Assembly (NCBI RefSeq): GCF_016864375.1 | Contig: NZ_CP069356.1 | Location: 806,001 to 870,000 of the forward strand | Source: Microvirga sp. VF16 | Lineage (GTDB): Bacteria; Pseudomonadota; Alphaproteobacteria; Rhizobiales; Beijerinckiaceae | Reading direction: 5' to 3' | DNA length: 64,000 bases | In this document: piece by piece, positions 51,019 through 60,480 of the stretch | How the letters are laid out: each line of letters starts with the position of its first letter | Position numbering within the stretch: position 1 is the stretch's first letter | The notes under the pieces: generated by a model | Seen by the model: only the letters and a program-made list of their open reading frames with translations | Database searches by the model: none | Told to the model about the DNA's origin: nothing | Position numbers and translations under genes: made by a program

Positions 51019-51047
51019 TTGACATTCATTGTGCTGTGCACAATAAA
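51019..51047 (+). promoter_or_regulatory. phaP promoter with palindromic operator in the spacer
   Basis: TTGACA (51019-51024), 17 bases, AATAAA (51042-51047). The perfect palindrome ATTGTGC-TGT-GCACAAT (51028-51044) fills the spacer. Another TGC-rich stretch (GCACATTGTGCATTGCACC) precedes it. PhaR-type repressors that sense PHB bind TGC-rich sites before phasin genes, so this is a good PhaR operator candidate. Confidence 0.6.
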
Positions 51048-51113
51048 CAACCAGCCGATGTATGACGCGGCTAGACTTGTCTGAGGGCCAACGCCCCCTA
51101 TTGGAGATCTCCT

Positions 51114-51482
51114 ATGAACCAGCAGTTCGAAGCCGTTCAGAAGCTCGGCAAAGACAGTTTTGATGCGACCGTGAAGGCGTTTGAAGTTGCGTCCACCGGC
51201 ACCAACGCCATCGTTGTTGAAACCACTGACTATGCCAAGAAGTCGTTTCAGCACAGCGCGGCCACCTTTGAGACACTCGTCGGCGTCAAGTCGCTCGGCA
51301 AGGCGATCGAGGTTCAGGCCGACTATGTGAAGAGCGCCTATGAGGGGTTTGTCGCCCAGTCGGCGAAGACCCGTGAGCTGTATGCCAAGCTGGCGCAGGA
51401 CAGCTTTGCGCCCTTCGGTGCTCTCTATTCTGCTACGCAGTCGGCCGTTACTCCCGCGAAGTCCACGACCCGCGCGAAGTAA
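51114..51482 (+). CDS. phaP: Phasin PhaP
   Basis: This 122-aa protein starts MNQQFEAVQKLGKDSFDATV. It is all-helical and amphipathic, with TDYAKKSFQHSAATFETLVG and VQADYVKSAYEGFVAQSAKT in the middle, the phasin_2 pattern. Phasins coat PHB granules and control their size. The end is Ala/Lys-rich. It has GGAGAT before the start, a promoter with operator upstream and a strong terminator after it. It converges on the phaC-phaA-phaB genes. Confidence 0.92.
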   Translation: MNQQFEAVQKLGKDSFDATVKAFEVASTGTNAIVVETTDYAKKSFQHSAATFETLVGVKSLGKAIEVQADYVKSAYEGFVAQSAKTRELYAKLAQDSFAPFGALYSATQSAVTPAKSTTRAK

Positions 51483-51509
51483 CGATGAATTTGTGCAATT
51501 GGGCCAGAG

Positions 51510-51535
51510 CGCCCGGCCATGATGCCGGGCGTTTT
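51510..51535 (+). terminator. Terminator of phaP
   Basis: CGCCCGGC (51510-51517) pairs with GCCGGGCG (51524-51531) over a 6-nt loop, followed by TTTT. Confidence 0.8.
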
Positions 51536-51612
51536 GCTTTGTGGCAGGACTCCGCCCTCGCCCGAGCAGTCCCACCATCAAGACCCGTCACCAGATCGTA
51601 CGGCACGCCCGA

Positions 51613-52338
51613 TCAGGCCATGTACTGTCCGCCATTGACGGACAGGGTCGAGCCGGTGACGAAGCCGGCCTCGTCGGAAGCCAGGAACAGCACGCTGCGG
51701 GCGATCTCCTCCGCCTCGCCGAGGCGGCCGACGGGAATGAGCGGCAGGATCTTCGACTTGAGCACCTCTTCGGGCACCGCCTTCACCATCTCGGTGGCGA
51801 TGTAGCCCGGCGCGATCACGTTGACGGTGACGCCCTTGTTGGCATTCTCCTGCGCCAGCGCCTTGGCGAAGCCGATCACGCCGGCCTTGGCGGCGGAGTA
51901 GTTCGCCTGTCCCATCTGGCCCTTCTGGCCGTTGATGGACGAGATGATGATGATGCGCCCAAATCCGCGCTCGCGCATGCCCTCGATCACCGGGCGCGTG
52001 CAGGTGAACATGGAATCGAGATTGGTGCGGATGACGGCGGACCACTGATCGAAGGTCATCTTGTGGAACATGCCGTCGCGGGTGATGCCGGCGTTGTTGA
52101 CCAGGATGTCGACCGGTCCGAGTTCGGCCGCCACCGCCTTGATCCCGCTCTCGCAGGAGGCGGCGTCGGAGACGTCGAACTTGAAGACCGGAATGCCGGT
52201 CTCAGCTTTGAACTGGTTGGCGGCTTCGTCATTGCCGCCGTAATTCGCGGCAACCGTGTAGCCTGCGTCTTTCAAGCCTTTCGAGATCGCGGCACCGATG
52301 CCGCGGGTGCCACCGGTGACCAATGCAACGCGCGCCAT
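51613..52338 (-). CDS. phaB: Acetoacetyl-CoA reductase
   Basis: This 241-aa short-chain dehydrogenase reduces acetoacetyl-CoA to (R)-3-hydroxybutyryl-CoA with NADPH. The coenzyme loop is TGGTRGIG near residues 8-15, NNAGITRD follows near 85, and the catalytic Ser-Tyr-Lys lies in ISSINGQKGQMGQANYSAAK. It is the third gene of a phaC-phaA-phaB run on the minus strand. A stem-loop lies between phaA and phaB, so expression may be attenuated there. Confidence 0.95.
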   Translation of the reverse strand: MARVALVTGGTRGIGAAISKGLKDAGYTVAANYGGNDEAANQFKAETGIPVFKFDVSDAASCESGIKAVAAELGPVDILVNNAGITRDGMFHKMTFDQWSAVIRTNLDSMFTCTRPVIEGMRERGFGRIIIISSINGQKGQMGQANYSAAKAGVIGFAKALAQENANKGVTVNVIAPGYIATEMVKAVPEEVLKSKILPLIPVGRLGEAEEIARSVLFLASDEAGFVTGSTLSVNGGQYMA

Positions 52339-52458
52339 GCTGTTTCCTTCCCAAGACCATTCCCGTGCGGATCTCTCAGGGATCCATTCGTCGTGAGACG
52401 ATCGGTTTCAAACCGCCTCACAACATAGCTTAGGATATTTGACAGAACGGGGAAGGGT

Positions 52459-52484
52459 GAGGCCCCGGAATTTCCCGGAGCCTC
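52459..52484. terminator. Stem-loop between phaA and phaB
   Basis: GAGGCCCCGG (52459-52468) pairs with CCGGAGCCTC (52475-52484), one mismatch. T6 follows six bases later on the plus strand only. On the minus strand of the pha genes there is no T run, so it might be a pause or processing site there. Confidence 0.45.
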
Positions 52485-52511
52485 GTCAAGTTTTTTGGCG
52501 CGAGGCAGCTT

Positions 52512-53684
52512 TTAGCGCTCGAGGCACATGGCGACGCCCATGCCGCCGCCGATGCAGAGAGTGGCCAGGCCCTTCTTGGCGTTGCGCCGGCCCATCTCGT
52601 GCAACAGGGTCACGAGCACGCGGGCGCCCGAGGCGCCGATCGGATGGCCGATGGCGATGGCGCCGCCATTCACGTTCACGATCGACGGATCCCAGCCCAT
52701 GTCTTTGTTGACCGCGAGCGCCTGGGCCGCGAAGGCCTCGTTCGCTTCGACGAGCTCAAGATCGGACACCTTCCAGCCGGCCTTTTCCAGCGCCTTGCGC
52801 GAGGACGGGATCGGGCCGGTGCCCATGATCGCCGGATCGACGCCGGCGGTCGCCCAGGAGGCGATGCGGGCAAGCGGGGTCAGGCCGCGCTTCTCGGCCT
52901 CGGCCTCCGTCATCAGCACGATGGCGGCCGCGCCGTCATTGATGCCCGAGGCATTGCCGGCCGTGACCGTGCCGTCCTTCGAGAAAGCCGGCCGCAGCTT
53001 GGCGAGAGACTCGACGGTGGTGCCGGCGCGGATGTACTCGTCCTGATCGACCACGATGTCGCCCTTGCGGGTCGCGATCGTCACCGGCGTAATCTCGTCC
53101 TTGAAGCGGCCTTCCTTCTGCGCCGCCTCGGCCTTGTTCTGGGAGGCGGTGGCAAACTGATCCTGCTCCTCGCGGGTGAGCTGCCAGCGCTGGGCCACGT
53201 TCTCGGCGGTGTTGCCCATGTGGTAGCCGTTGAAGGCGTCCATCAGGCCGTCTTTCAGCATGGTGTCGACGAGCTTGAAGTCGCCCATCTTGGTGCCGGC
53301 GCGCATATGCGCGGCGTGCGGCGCCAGCGACATCGATTCCTGGCCGCCGGCCACGATGATGCTGGCATCGCCGTTGGCGATCTGCTGCATGCCGATGGCG
53401 ACCGTGCGCAGGCCGGAGCCGCAGAGCTGGTTGAGCGCCCAGGCGGTCTTGTCCTGCGGCACGCCACCGGCCATGGCGGCCTGCCGGGCCGGGTTCTGGC
53501 CCTGGCCGGCAGTGAGGATCTGGCCGAGGATGACCTCGTCCACGTCCCCGCCTTCGACCTTGGCGCGCTCGAGGGCCGCCCTGATGGCAACCGCGCCGAG
53601 CTCATGGGCCGGCGTGTTGGCGAAGGCGCCGTTGAACGAGCCGACGGGGGTGCGCGCCGCGCCGACAATGACGATGGAAGTCAT
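52512..53684 (-). CDS. phaA: Acetyl-CoA acetyltransferase (beta-ketothiolase)
   Basis: This 390-aa thiolase condenses two acetyl-CoA. It starts MTSIVIVGAARTPVGSFNGA after GAGGATCC. The acyl-accepting Cys88 is in NQLCGSGLR, GHPIGASGAR carries the His, and CIGGGMGVAM the second Cys near the C-terminus. It follows phaC by 36 bases and supplies the first step of PHB synthesis. It is full length and intact. Confidence 0.96.
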   Translation of the reverse strand: MTSIVIVGAARTPVGSFNGAFANTPAHELGAVAIRAALERAKVEGGDVDEVILGQILTAGQGQNPARQAAMAGGVPQDKTAWALNQLCGSGLRTVAIGMQQIANGDASIIVAGGQESMSLAPHAAHMRAGTKMGDFKLVDTMLKDGLMDAFNGYHMGNTAENVAQRWQLTREEQDQFATASQNKAEAAQKEGRFKDEITPVTIATRKGDIVVDQDEYIRAGTTVESLAKLRPAFSKDGTVTAGNASGINDGAAAIVLMTEAEAEKRGLTPLARIASWATAGVDPAIMGTGPIPSSRKALEKAGWKVSDLELVEANEAFAAQALAVNKDMGWDPSIVNVNGGAIAIGHPIGASGARVLVTLLHEMGRRNAKKGLATLCIGGGMGVAMCLER

Positions 53685-53720
53685 GGGATCCTCTTTCATG
53701 GTGTTGTGCAGGAAATTGCT

Positions 53721-55532
53721 TCAAGCTGCCCGCACGTAGCGGCCGGGCGCATCTTCGATCGGGGTGAGCTTGCCCGCGCCGATTACCCGTGCTTTGGCCC
53801 GTTTGCGGTCCTGCGCCTCGACCCAAGCCTGCCAGTGCGGCCACCAGGATCCGGGATGCTCCTCCGCCTGTTCAAGCCACCTCTCAAGGGAATTCTCGGG
53901 CGCCCCGCCAGTCCAGTACTGATAGCGCCCGCGAGACGGCGGGTTGATAACCCCGGCGATGTGCCCGGAGCCCGCCAATACGAAGGTCACCGGGCCGCCC
54001 AGGCGCCCTGCTCCGGCAAACACCGACTGCGGTGGTGCAATATGGTCCTCGCGCGCTGCGAGGTGGTAGACCGGAAGCGTGATGGCTGAGAGATCGAGTT
54101 GGATGCCGCCAAACTCCATCCGGCCCTCTGACAGATCGTTCTGCAGATAGCAGCGCCGCAGATAGAAGCTGTGGTTCGCGGCCGGCATGCGGGTCGAATC
54201 CGAATTCCAGTACAGCAGATCGAACGGCAGCGGCTCCTGGCCCCTCTGGTAGACGTTGACGATGTAGGGCCAGATCAGGTCGTTGGAGCGCAGCAGGTTG
54301 AAGACTGTGGCCATCTTGCTGCTGTCGAGATAGCCGCACTGGCTCATGTCGCGCTCGATCGCTCGGATCTGCTCCTCGTCCGAGAACACCTTCAGGTCGC
54401 CGGCCTGCTTGAAGTCCACCTGCGTGGTCAAGAACGTCGCGCTCTTGATGCGGGTATCATTCATTGCCGCCATGTAGGCTAAAGTGGCCGAAAGCAACGT
54501 CCCGCCGACGCAATAGCCGATGGCGTTCACGGCCGTCTCGCCTGTGGCCTGCTCGACCGCGTCCAAAGCCTCGAGGATGCCCTCGCGCATGTAGTCCTCG
54601 AACGACTTGGCCGCGAGGCTCTCATCCGGGTTGATCCAGGAGATGATGAAGACGCTGTGCCCCTGATCCACGGCCCACCGGATGAAGCTCTTCTCTGAAT
54701 TGAGATCGAGGATGTAGAACTTGTTGATCCAGGGCGGTACGATCAGCAATGGCCGCTTGAGCACCTTTTCGGTCGTGGGTGCATACTGGATCAGCTGCAT
54801 CAGGGCATTCTGATAGACCACCTTGCCTGGGGTGATCGCCAGGTTGCGCCCGACCTCAAACTGGGTCGGATCGGTCTGGCGGATCTTGAGCTGCCCGCCC
54901 CCGCGCTCGATGTCCTCGGCCAACAATTGCATGCCGCGCACGAGGTTCTCGCCATCTGAGGCGAAGGTCTCGCGCAGGAGTTCTGGATTGGTGAAGACCC
55001 AGTTCGATGGCGCCAGCGCATTGATGATCTGCCTCATGTAGAAGCGGGCCTTGCGCTGTGCTTCCGGGTCGAGCCCCTCGGTTGCATCGACCAGCTGCTC
55101 GGCCCAATGCGAGGTGATGAGATAGGACTGCCGCATGGCATCGAAGAACTGGTGTTCGGTCCAGGCCGGATCTTTGAAGCGGGCATCCTTGGTGCTGGAA
55201 GGAGCGACTTCATTATCACCCATGCCCAGCGTCTGGCGCACCGACGAATTCCAGAGATCGAGGTAAGCCTGCCAGAGTTTGGATTGGGATTTGATGAGGG
55301 TCCCCGGCTGAGTCACCAAAGCTTGTTGCACCTGTGCGAAGGTGTGTAGAGCCGGTGTGACATTGTCAGCCTGCGCCAGCGGTCCAAGTGTGCCGATCTG
55401 CGGCTGGATGTAGGCTGCTGCGGCCTTGCCGGCCTCAGTCACCAGACGGGCCATGTTGCCTGCGAAGCGGTAGGGATCCGTCATCGCAAATCCCGAATTC
55501 ACCACGGCCCCGGATTGTCTGTCAGTGGTCAA
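53721..55532 (-). CDS. phaC: Class I PHB synthase
   Basis: This 603-aa synthase polymerises (R)-3-hydroxybutyryl-CoA into PHB. The lipase-box-like GYCVGG has nucleophile Cys341; LAAREDHIAPP supplies the Asp and GSGHIAGVINPP the His of the triad. RPLLIVPPWINKFYILDLN is the conserved alpha/beta-hydrolase entry. It is the first gene of phaC-phaA-phaB on the minus strand. The length is normal for class I. An N-terminal region of about 100 residues precedes the poly(3-hydroxyalkanoate) synthase domain. Confidence 0.96.
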   Translation of the reverse strand: MTTDRQSGAVVNSGFAMTDPYRFAGNMARLVTEAGKAAAAYIQPQIGTLGPLAQADNVTPALHTFAQVQQALVTQPGTLIKSQSKLWQAYLDLWNSSVRQTLGMGDNEVAPSSTKDARFKDPAWTEHQFFDAMRQSYLITSHWAEQLVDATEGLDPEAQRKARFYMRQIINALAPSNWVFTNPELLRETFASDGENLVRGMQLLAEDIERGGGQLKIRQTDPTQFEVGRNLAITPGKVVYQNALMQLIQYAPTTEKVLKRPLLIVPPWINKFYILDLNSEKSFIRWAVDQGHSVFIISWINPDESLAAKSFEDYMREGILEALDAVEQATGETAVNAIGYCVGGTLLSATLAYMAAMNDTRIKSATFLTTQVDFKQAGDLKVFSDEEQIRAIERDMSQCGYLDSSKMATVFNLLRSNDLIWPYIVNVYQRGQEPLPFDLLYWNSDSTRMPAANHSFYLRRCYLQNDLSEGRMEFGGIQLDLSAITLPVYHLAAREDHIAPPQSVFAGAGRLGGPVTFVLAGSGHIAGVINPPSRGRYQYWTGGAPENSLERWLEQAEEHPGSWWPHWQAWVEAQDRKRAKARVIGAGKLTPIEDAPGRYVRAA

Positions 55533-56228
55533 AGGCAGCCTCCTGATGTTGCCCGGATTCGACGCAAGTCGTTATTGCCCTGATGCGAAGTGGATTATGC
55601 CGGGTCACCGCGTCACTGCGAGCATGAGCGGATGACAACGTCGTTCCCCGGGCCTGATCAGCAGGTGGACGTTCATGCCACATCCAAGCAATGCCTGCCG
55701 AGTAGCGACGCCACCGATGACGGGTCTGACACAGAACGAACGGATGTGGCTAGATGACGGGGAAACTGGGAAATGCCTGCAAGGTAAGGAGGCGTCTCGT
55801 CGTGTGGGTCGCAGAATCTCGTGCGGTCATGAGCCTTCCTGATCACGTCTTACCTTGGGGCCGCTAACCTCACACCAACGAAAGGAACATGTCTGTCTGC
55901 AAGCCGACACAACAGGAAAGTAATTTCGCTGGCATTGTCATAATATCGTCATATGACAGTGCATTCGCAGACGCGATATCCTTCATGGGATCAGGATCGA
56001 TAGGCCTCCGTGGCAGCGTGGCAACGACCCTTCGCCACTTACGGAAGAGCGATGTGTCCGGACCTATGAGCGAGTGAGAGGCCTGGGGATCTGTCGCGCA
56101 AATGAGCCATTGAGGTGTGGCGACACTCAATTCCGCGTTTAGCCATGCTTCTGACGAGTGGGCACGCCGATGGGCAGGCGCTCCCAGCCGAAGCCGGGAG
56201 CGGGGCCTGATCACATTAAGATCGGATT
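55533..56228. other. Intergenic stretch, upstream of phaC
   Basis: No supportable gene. It must hold the phaC promoter, which I cannot place. ATATCGTCATATGACAGT near 55945 has a small inverted ATATGAC-like element of unknown meaning. Confidence 0.4.
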
Positions 56229-57202
56229 CTACGCGACGCGGCTGACCCGGGCGGCGGTTTTCTCAGCCTGCATGGTCATGGTGCGTGCGGCCTCGTCGGC
56301 CATTGCGATCGTGAGCTCGGCGATGCGCCGGCTGTTCTCGACCGTCTGCTCCAGATTGTCGCGCAGCAATGAGCTGTGCACCTCGACGAAGTCCGTCACC
56401 GACCGGCAGCGGGCGAGAGCCTGCAGGCCATCGAGGTTGCGCTGCAGACGCTTCTGGCTGCGGTCGACCACCTCGCGCGAGGCGTCCTGGAGACCACGGG
56501 CCAGAACCGTACCGGACTGTGCGGCCGCCCGCAGGTTGTGGGCCGCCTCTTCGCTCAGCCCGAGGGCATCACCGTCGGCACGGCCAAAGATCTGCAGGCC
56601 CTGGCCCGTTGTGCGCCGGGTTAGCTCCGAGAACGCGCCGAAGCTGGTCCCCACCGCCTCCTGCATGGCTTGCGCCATGGTCTGGGCATTTTCGACGCTG
56701 GCCCGCAGCGTGTCGGCCACGTCCTCCGTCACGCGCTGCACGGCTTCGGTCTGCTCACGGGTCCGGCGGTTATCGGCGCGTTTCATCTCATCCTCCACTC
56801 TCTCGACCATGGCGTTGGCTTCCTCGTCGCTCAGAACCTTGAGCACGGCGGGAAGCAGCTCCTTCCTGTCGTCGCGGATGTGCTGCTGAAATACGTTCCG
56901 CAGCGCGGTCACCTGGCTGATGAACTCAGCACTGTTCTTGGGCATGCGCTCCAGCTCACCTAAGAGCGCGGCCGTCTCCTCGTTGCGCTGATAGCCTCCT
57001 GCAGGAGATCGTGCATTCCGTGCCGCGTCAGCACCGGAAAGAGGTGTTCTTCCTGAAGGGTGGCGAGAAGCTCCAGCTCTTCCTTCAGCTCCGCCAACAG
57101 CCGCTCGCGGGTTTTGACCGCGGTGTCAGAGGTAGCGAGAAGTTTGTCGAAGAGCTCGTTTGCCTTGTCCGGCGGAGCCTGGCTGAACCGTCCGTTCGTC
57201 AT
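56229..57202 (-). pseudogene. Hemerythrin-like/phasin fusion protein, split by a frameshift
   Basis: The upstream frame (57202 to 56960) reads ERLLAELKEELELLATLQEE, then HLFPVLTRHGMHDLLQEA, the first helices of a hemerythrin-like domain. It then loses frame. The next frame gives YQRNEETAALLGELERMPKN and QVTALRNVFQQHIRDDRKEL (third and fourth helices). A phasin-like part follows, with AQTMAQAMQEAVGTSFGAFS and VTDFVEVHSSLLRDNLEQTV, ending at 56229. One base in the run near 56993-57005 separates them. Repaired, the protein is about 324 aa. Translation of the second part alone from ATG at 56945 is possible. It lies beside the pha cluster, so granule binding is plausible. Confidence 0.75.
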
Positions 57203-58231
57203 TGGTCCTCACAAGGGATGAAAGCGACAGTCTCAAGCGTTGTAGGTTGTGCCACAGGATGTGACACTTGTATGTCGACGGGACGAAAAACATTGCGTAC
57301 GCAATCGGTGGCTTTCTGGTGTTGATCCGCTACTCAATAGCTCGGATGCTTGTCCCTAAGCCCCGGCTGCTCACGGAGCAGCCCGTTCTGATGTTCTTAA
57401 CGCAGGCTAATTCGTCGATGGTGACCAAGGTTCCACGCTCCGTCATGCGACAAAGCGGACCATCGTGCGCAGGCAGCCATTGCGAGAAGTCTCTGATCGT
57501 TCCACCAACGAAGACAGGACGATGGCCGGCAGATCGCACCCGAGCAGGGCTATGGCATCTCGTGCTTCCGAAGTGTGTCCTGTCATTCTTATTTCGTGAG
57601 TAAAGTCGCACTGGAACGCCGTTCGATCTCCATCCGTATATCAGTGGAAACTGGCTTGCCGTCGAAACAACTTGAAGTCGCGTGTTGTCGCCTGGAAAGG
57701 TGGTTTCTGAGGCAACTGATCTCCCCCAGACATCGCGGGCCCGTGCTCGCAGGTTATCTCCGCTAGATCTTTGGGAAGCAACCCGCCAGCACTTGCAGGA
57801 CGAATAGGTCGCGTCAAAGGATGCTAAGTTCCCGTTCATCAACAACCAAAGGTATGTGCACTTATTGAATGCTGTTATCCAAAGCAATAGTCAAACAGGT
57901 TGCGGCCCTTTAAGGAGTGTTCATGGCAAGCAGGTCTCAACGAGCAGCCTTCCGGTTTAATTGAAACCACTGACTATGCATTTGAGGGCTCTATCCTACA
58001 ATCCGTCCTCTTGGCTAACGGGATTGCTCGACGCAACGGACAGGATGCCTTTGCAATCCGTTGCTGTGCGCGAATGGCATCTGCACAACAGCGCACTCGC
58101 AATAGGCACCGTGACGCGAGAACAGGCAATCACCGTTTTGAATTGGGATTTCCTCATGATCGAAGACGGATCAGACTCGTACCGTAACGCACGTCCTTGA
58201 GACCTGATGCTACATTGCGTGGTTTGCCTCG
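57203..58231. other. Stretch with no firm gene
   Basis: One plus-strand frame (57961-58200) contains VREWHLHNSALAIGTVTREQ and could be a small protein, but there is no ribosome site or family. Otherwise nothing is recognised. Confidence 0.35.
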
Positions 58232-59443
58232 ATGAGATCATCACCTGAAGTCAGGTCTGCTCGATTCGATCAGGAGCAATGCGTCGAGGCACATGCATCG
58301 GCCTCAATCCGTCATGGTCCTGGGCGTCAACAGGAAACGAGATCCCTGTCACTCGCTCTTCAGGGTGGCGGCTCGTTTGGAGCATTCACCTGGGGCGTGC
58401 TCGACCGGCTTCTGGAGGAGGAGAATCTTTTGTTCGATGCCGTCAGCGGAGCAAGCGCTGGAGCCGTGAATGCCGTCCTCCTGGCGTCAGGCCTCGCGGA
58501 CGGTGGGCGAAGGGGCGCAAGGAAGCGGCTGCAACGCTTCTGGCAGCGAGCCGGTGAGGCTGCTCCCCGAATCCAGCCCGGCATTGCCGCCGCGATCGCA
58601 ACCCGCATTCTGTCGCCGTATCAGTTCAACCCTTTCAACCTGAATCCGCTTCGCACGCTTCTCGCCAACGAAATCGACTTCGATGTTCTGAGGCATAACC
58701 CAAGCCTACGTCTTTTGATTGGAGCAACACGCGTGCGCGATGGCAAGATGCACGTCTTTCAGGAGAAGGATCTCACAATCGATGTCATTCTCGCCTCAGC
58801 CTGCCTGCCCGTGATCCATCACGCCGTTTCCATTGATGGCGAGACGTATTGGGATGGCGGCTACTCGGCCAATCCGCCGCTGATCCCGCTGGTCGCCAGG
58901 TCTCGGGCATCCGAGATCCTCATTGTACAGATCATGCCCACGGCCGGGGCCGACATGCCGACAACGGCCTCTGAAATCGCGAAGCGTATGGAACAGATTA
59001 CATTCAACAGTTCGCTCCTGCGGGACATGGATGCTCTTGCGGCGATGACGAAGCTCGCCGAGGCTGAGGTCCAAGGATCGCGTCTGCTCCAGAGACTGCA
59101 GAAGCTGCGTCTTCATCATGTCTCGGCGGAGACGGAGTACCCTTTGCTGAGCCAATCAAGTGCTCTGAATTCGGACTGGCACTTCCTGCTTCAGCTACGA
59201 GATGCTGGGCGGGTGGCGGCAGATCGCTGGCTCTCTAGCAGTTGGGAGCTATCACCTGTTGATCCTTCCAGAGCGGCAAGGCCACCGCAGACTGCGAGAC
59301 TGTCCCCCTCGATGAGAGCACAACCGGTCACTTTACCACTGTCTTTGAGCGTGAGAGAGCTTTGGCAGAAGTCCCAGAAAATATTGGCAAAGCTGCTCAA
59401 TCTGTCCTGGAGAACCACATCGGGCGGGGGCGAAGCCGACTGA
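58232..59443 (+). CDS. Patatin-like phospholipase
   Basis: This 403-aa protein has the patatin core. The oxyanion loop GGGSFG is at 45-50, nucleophile Ser75 lies in SGASAGAVN, and the dyad Asp208 in YWDGGYSANPP. Patatin-like lipases hydrolyse membrane lipids; some relatives act on PHB granules, and the pha cluster is close, but that link is only inferred. The C-terminal 90 residues are Ser/Pro-rich and end with a helical segment (LWQKSQKILAKLLNLSWR). The first 35 residues before the core are poorly conserved in appearance, so the start may be further in. Confidence 0.9.
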   Translation: MRSSPEVRSARFDQEQCVEAHASASIRHGPGRQQETRSLSLALQGGGSFGAFTWGVLDRLLEEENLLFDAVSGASAGAVNAVLLASGLADGGRRGARKRLQRFWQRAGEAAPRIQPGIAAAIATRILSPYQFNPFNLNPLRTLLANEIDFDVLRHNPSLRLLIGATRVRDGKMHVFQEKDLTIDVILASACLPVIHHAVSIDGETYWDGGYSANPPLIPLVARSRASEILIVQIMPTAGADMPTTASEIAKRMEQITFNSSLLRDMDALAAMTKLAEAEVQGSRLLQRLQKLRLHHVSAETEYPLLSQSSALNSDWHFLLQLRDAGRVAADRWLSSSWELSPVDPSRAARPPQTARLSPSMRAQPVTLPLSLSVRELWQKSQKILAKLLNLSWRTTSGGGEAD

Positions 59444-59841
59444 CCAGACTGAGACCAGTAGTTTGGGACCTTATGGGGTCAGAACAAGCGCTGTTCCTGA
59501 CGAGCCTATGCCTCGCAGCTGATCTCAGCCGACGTAGGAATGTGCAACGCATGATTGACGCAGATAGCCGAGATAGAGAGGCCATGAGCCCCCTGACTGA
59601 TGCTCATCCGATACCTCTTCTTTAGTCGAGAGCATCGTTCTTGCGGGAAACCGGGCCACTCTTCCGCACGATGCACTAGGTCGGAACGCTTGAGAGCCCG
59701 CACAGTAGCTCAGTTTATGATTTGCGCGAAATGTTCTGTGCGACTTCCGCATAGGTCATATGCCTAGACCGATCTACCACAGTACAGCCAACCCGATCAT
59801 TCTTCTCGCAACAACATGAACGGAAGCGCTCGGGATCATCC
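59444..59841. other. Stretch with no supportable gene
   Basis: Overlapping short frames on both strands, none with a motif or clear ribosome site. Confidence 0.4.
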
Positions 59842-60090
59842 GTGTCTGACAGCACAGGAGATGGCCCATTGTCGATCACATTCTTGCAAGCGGTAGACTC
59901 GCACACACCTCAGCTGCCAGAGGCATGGGTTACTAGCAAATTCTTTCTAGACGTCGACCATCAGATCGTTCGATTGGTAGGCCCAAAGCCAATTCCAAGA
60001 GTGCTCGCTTTGCAGCTGGCAGAAACGGTCCAGGGAGCAATGTTTCGGCTGGAGCAGAGCTTTCCTTACCACCAAGCCGGTCCGGTATAG
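59842..60090 (+). CDS. Possible 82-aa hypothetical protein
   Basis: GTG start. FFLDVDHQIVRLVGPKPIPR and LALQLAETVQGAMFRLEQSF look protein-like. No family or strong ribosome site. Confidence 0.4.
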   Translation: MSDSTGDGPLSITFLQAVDSHTPQLPEAWVTSKFFLDVDHQIVRLVGPKPIPRVLALQLAETVQGAMFRLEQSFPYHQAGPV

Positions 60091-60480
60091 CCGCCCCAGC
60101 GCTAACCGGTGAGGCTTACATGATCTTTCTCATGTTTTTCTGGGTAGCGACCCGCGTCTGGAAGATTGCCAGGAAATCCAAGTCGGGATAATCGCGCTCG
60201 CAAAAATATCTGAGTTCGGAGCTCGCGGGCTCTGCGATGCAGCTGCTCAACCGAAATTTGATCCTATGCTGAGATCGCTTATTCTCAACAGGGTCCAAAG
60301 GTGGCTCATCTGTCGCGCGACCAGTCGAGCACTCGAATGCTCGATGCCGGCCATGGCGGACGTTCCCTAGCCACCGGTCGCTGCTACCGTAGGCACACGC
60401 GGCCCCACGGGTTGGCATGTGATCTGGAGAAAGGTGCAGGGTCGATGGCCGGACGTGAGCTGAGTCGACTTTCAATGATC
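60091..60480. other. Stretch with no supportable gene
   Basis: Nothing recognised on either strand. Confidence 0.4.
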
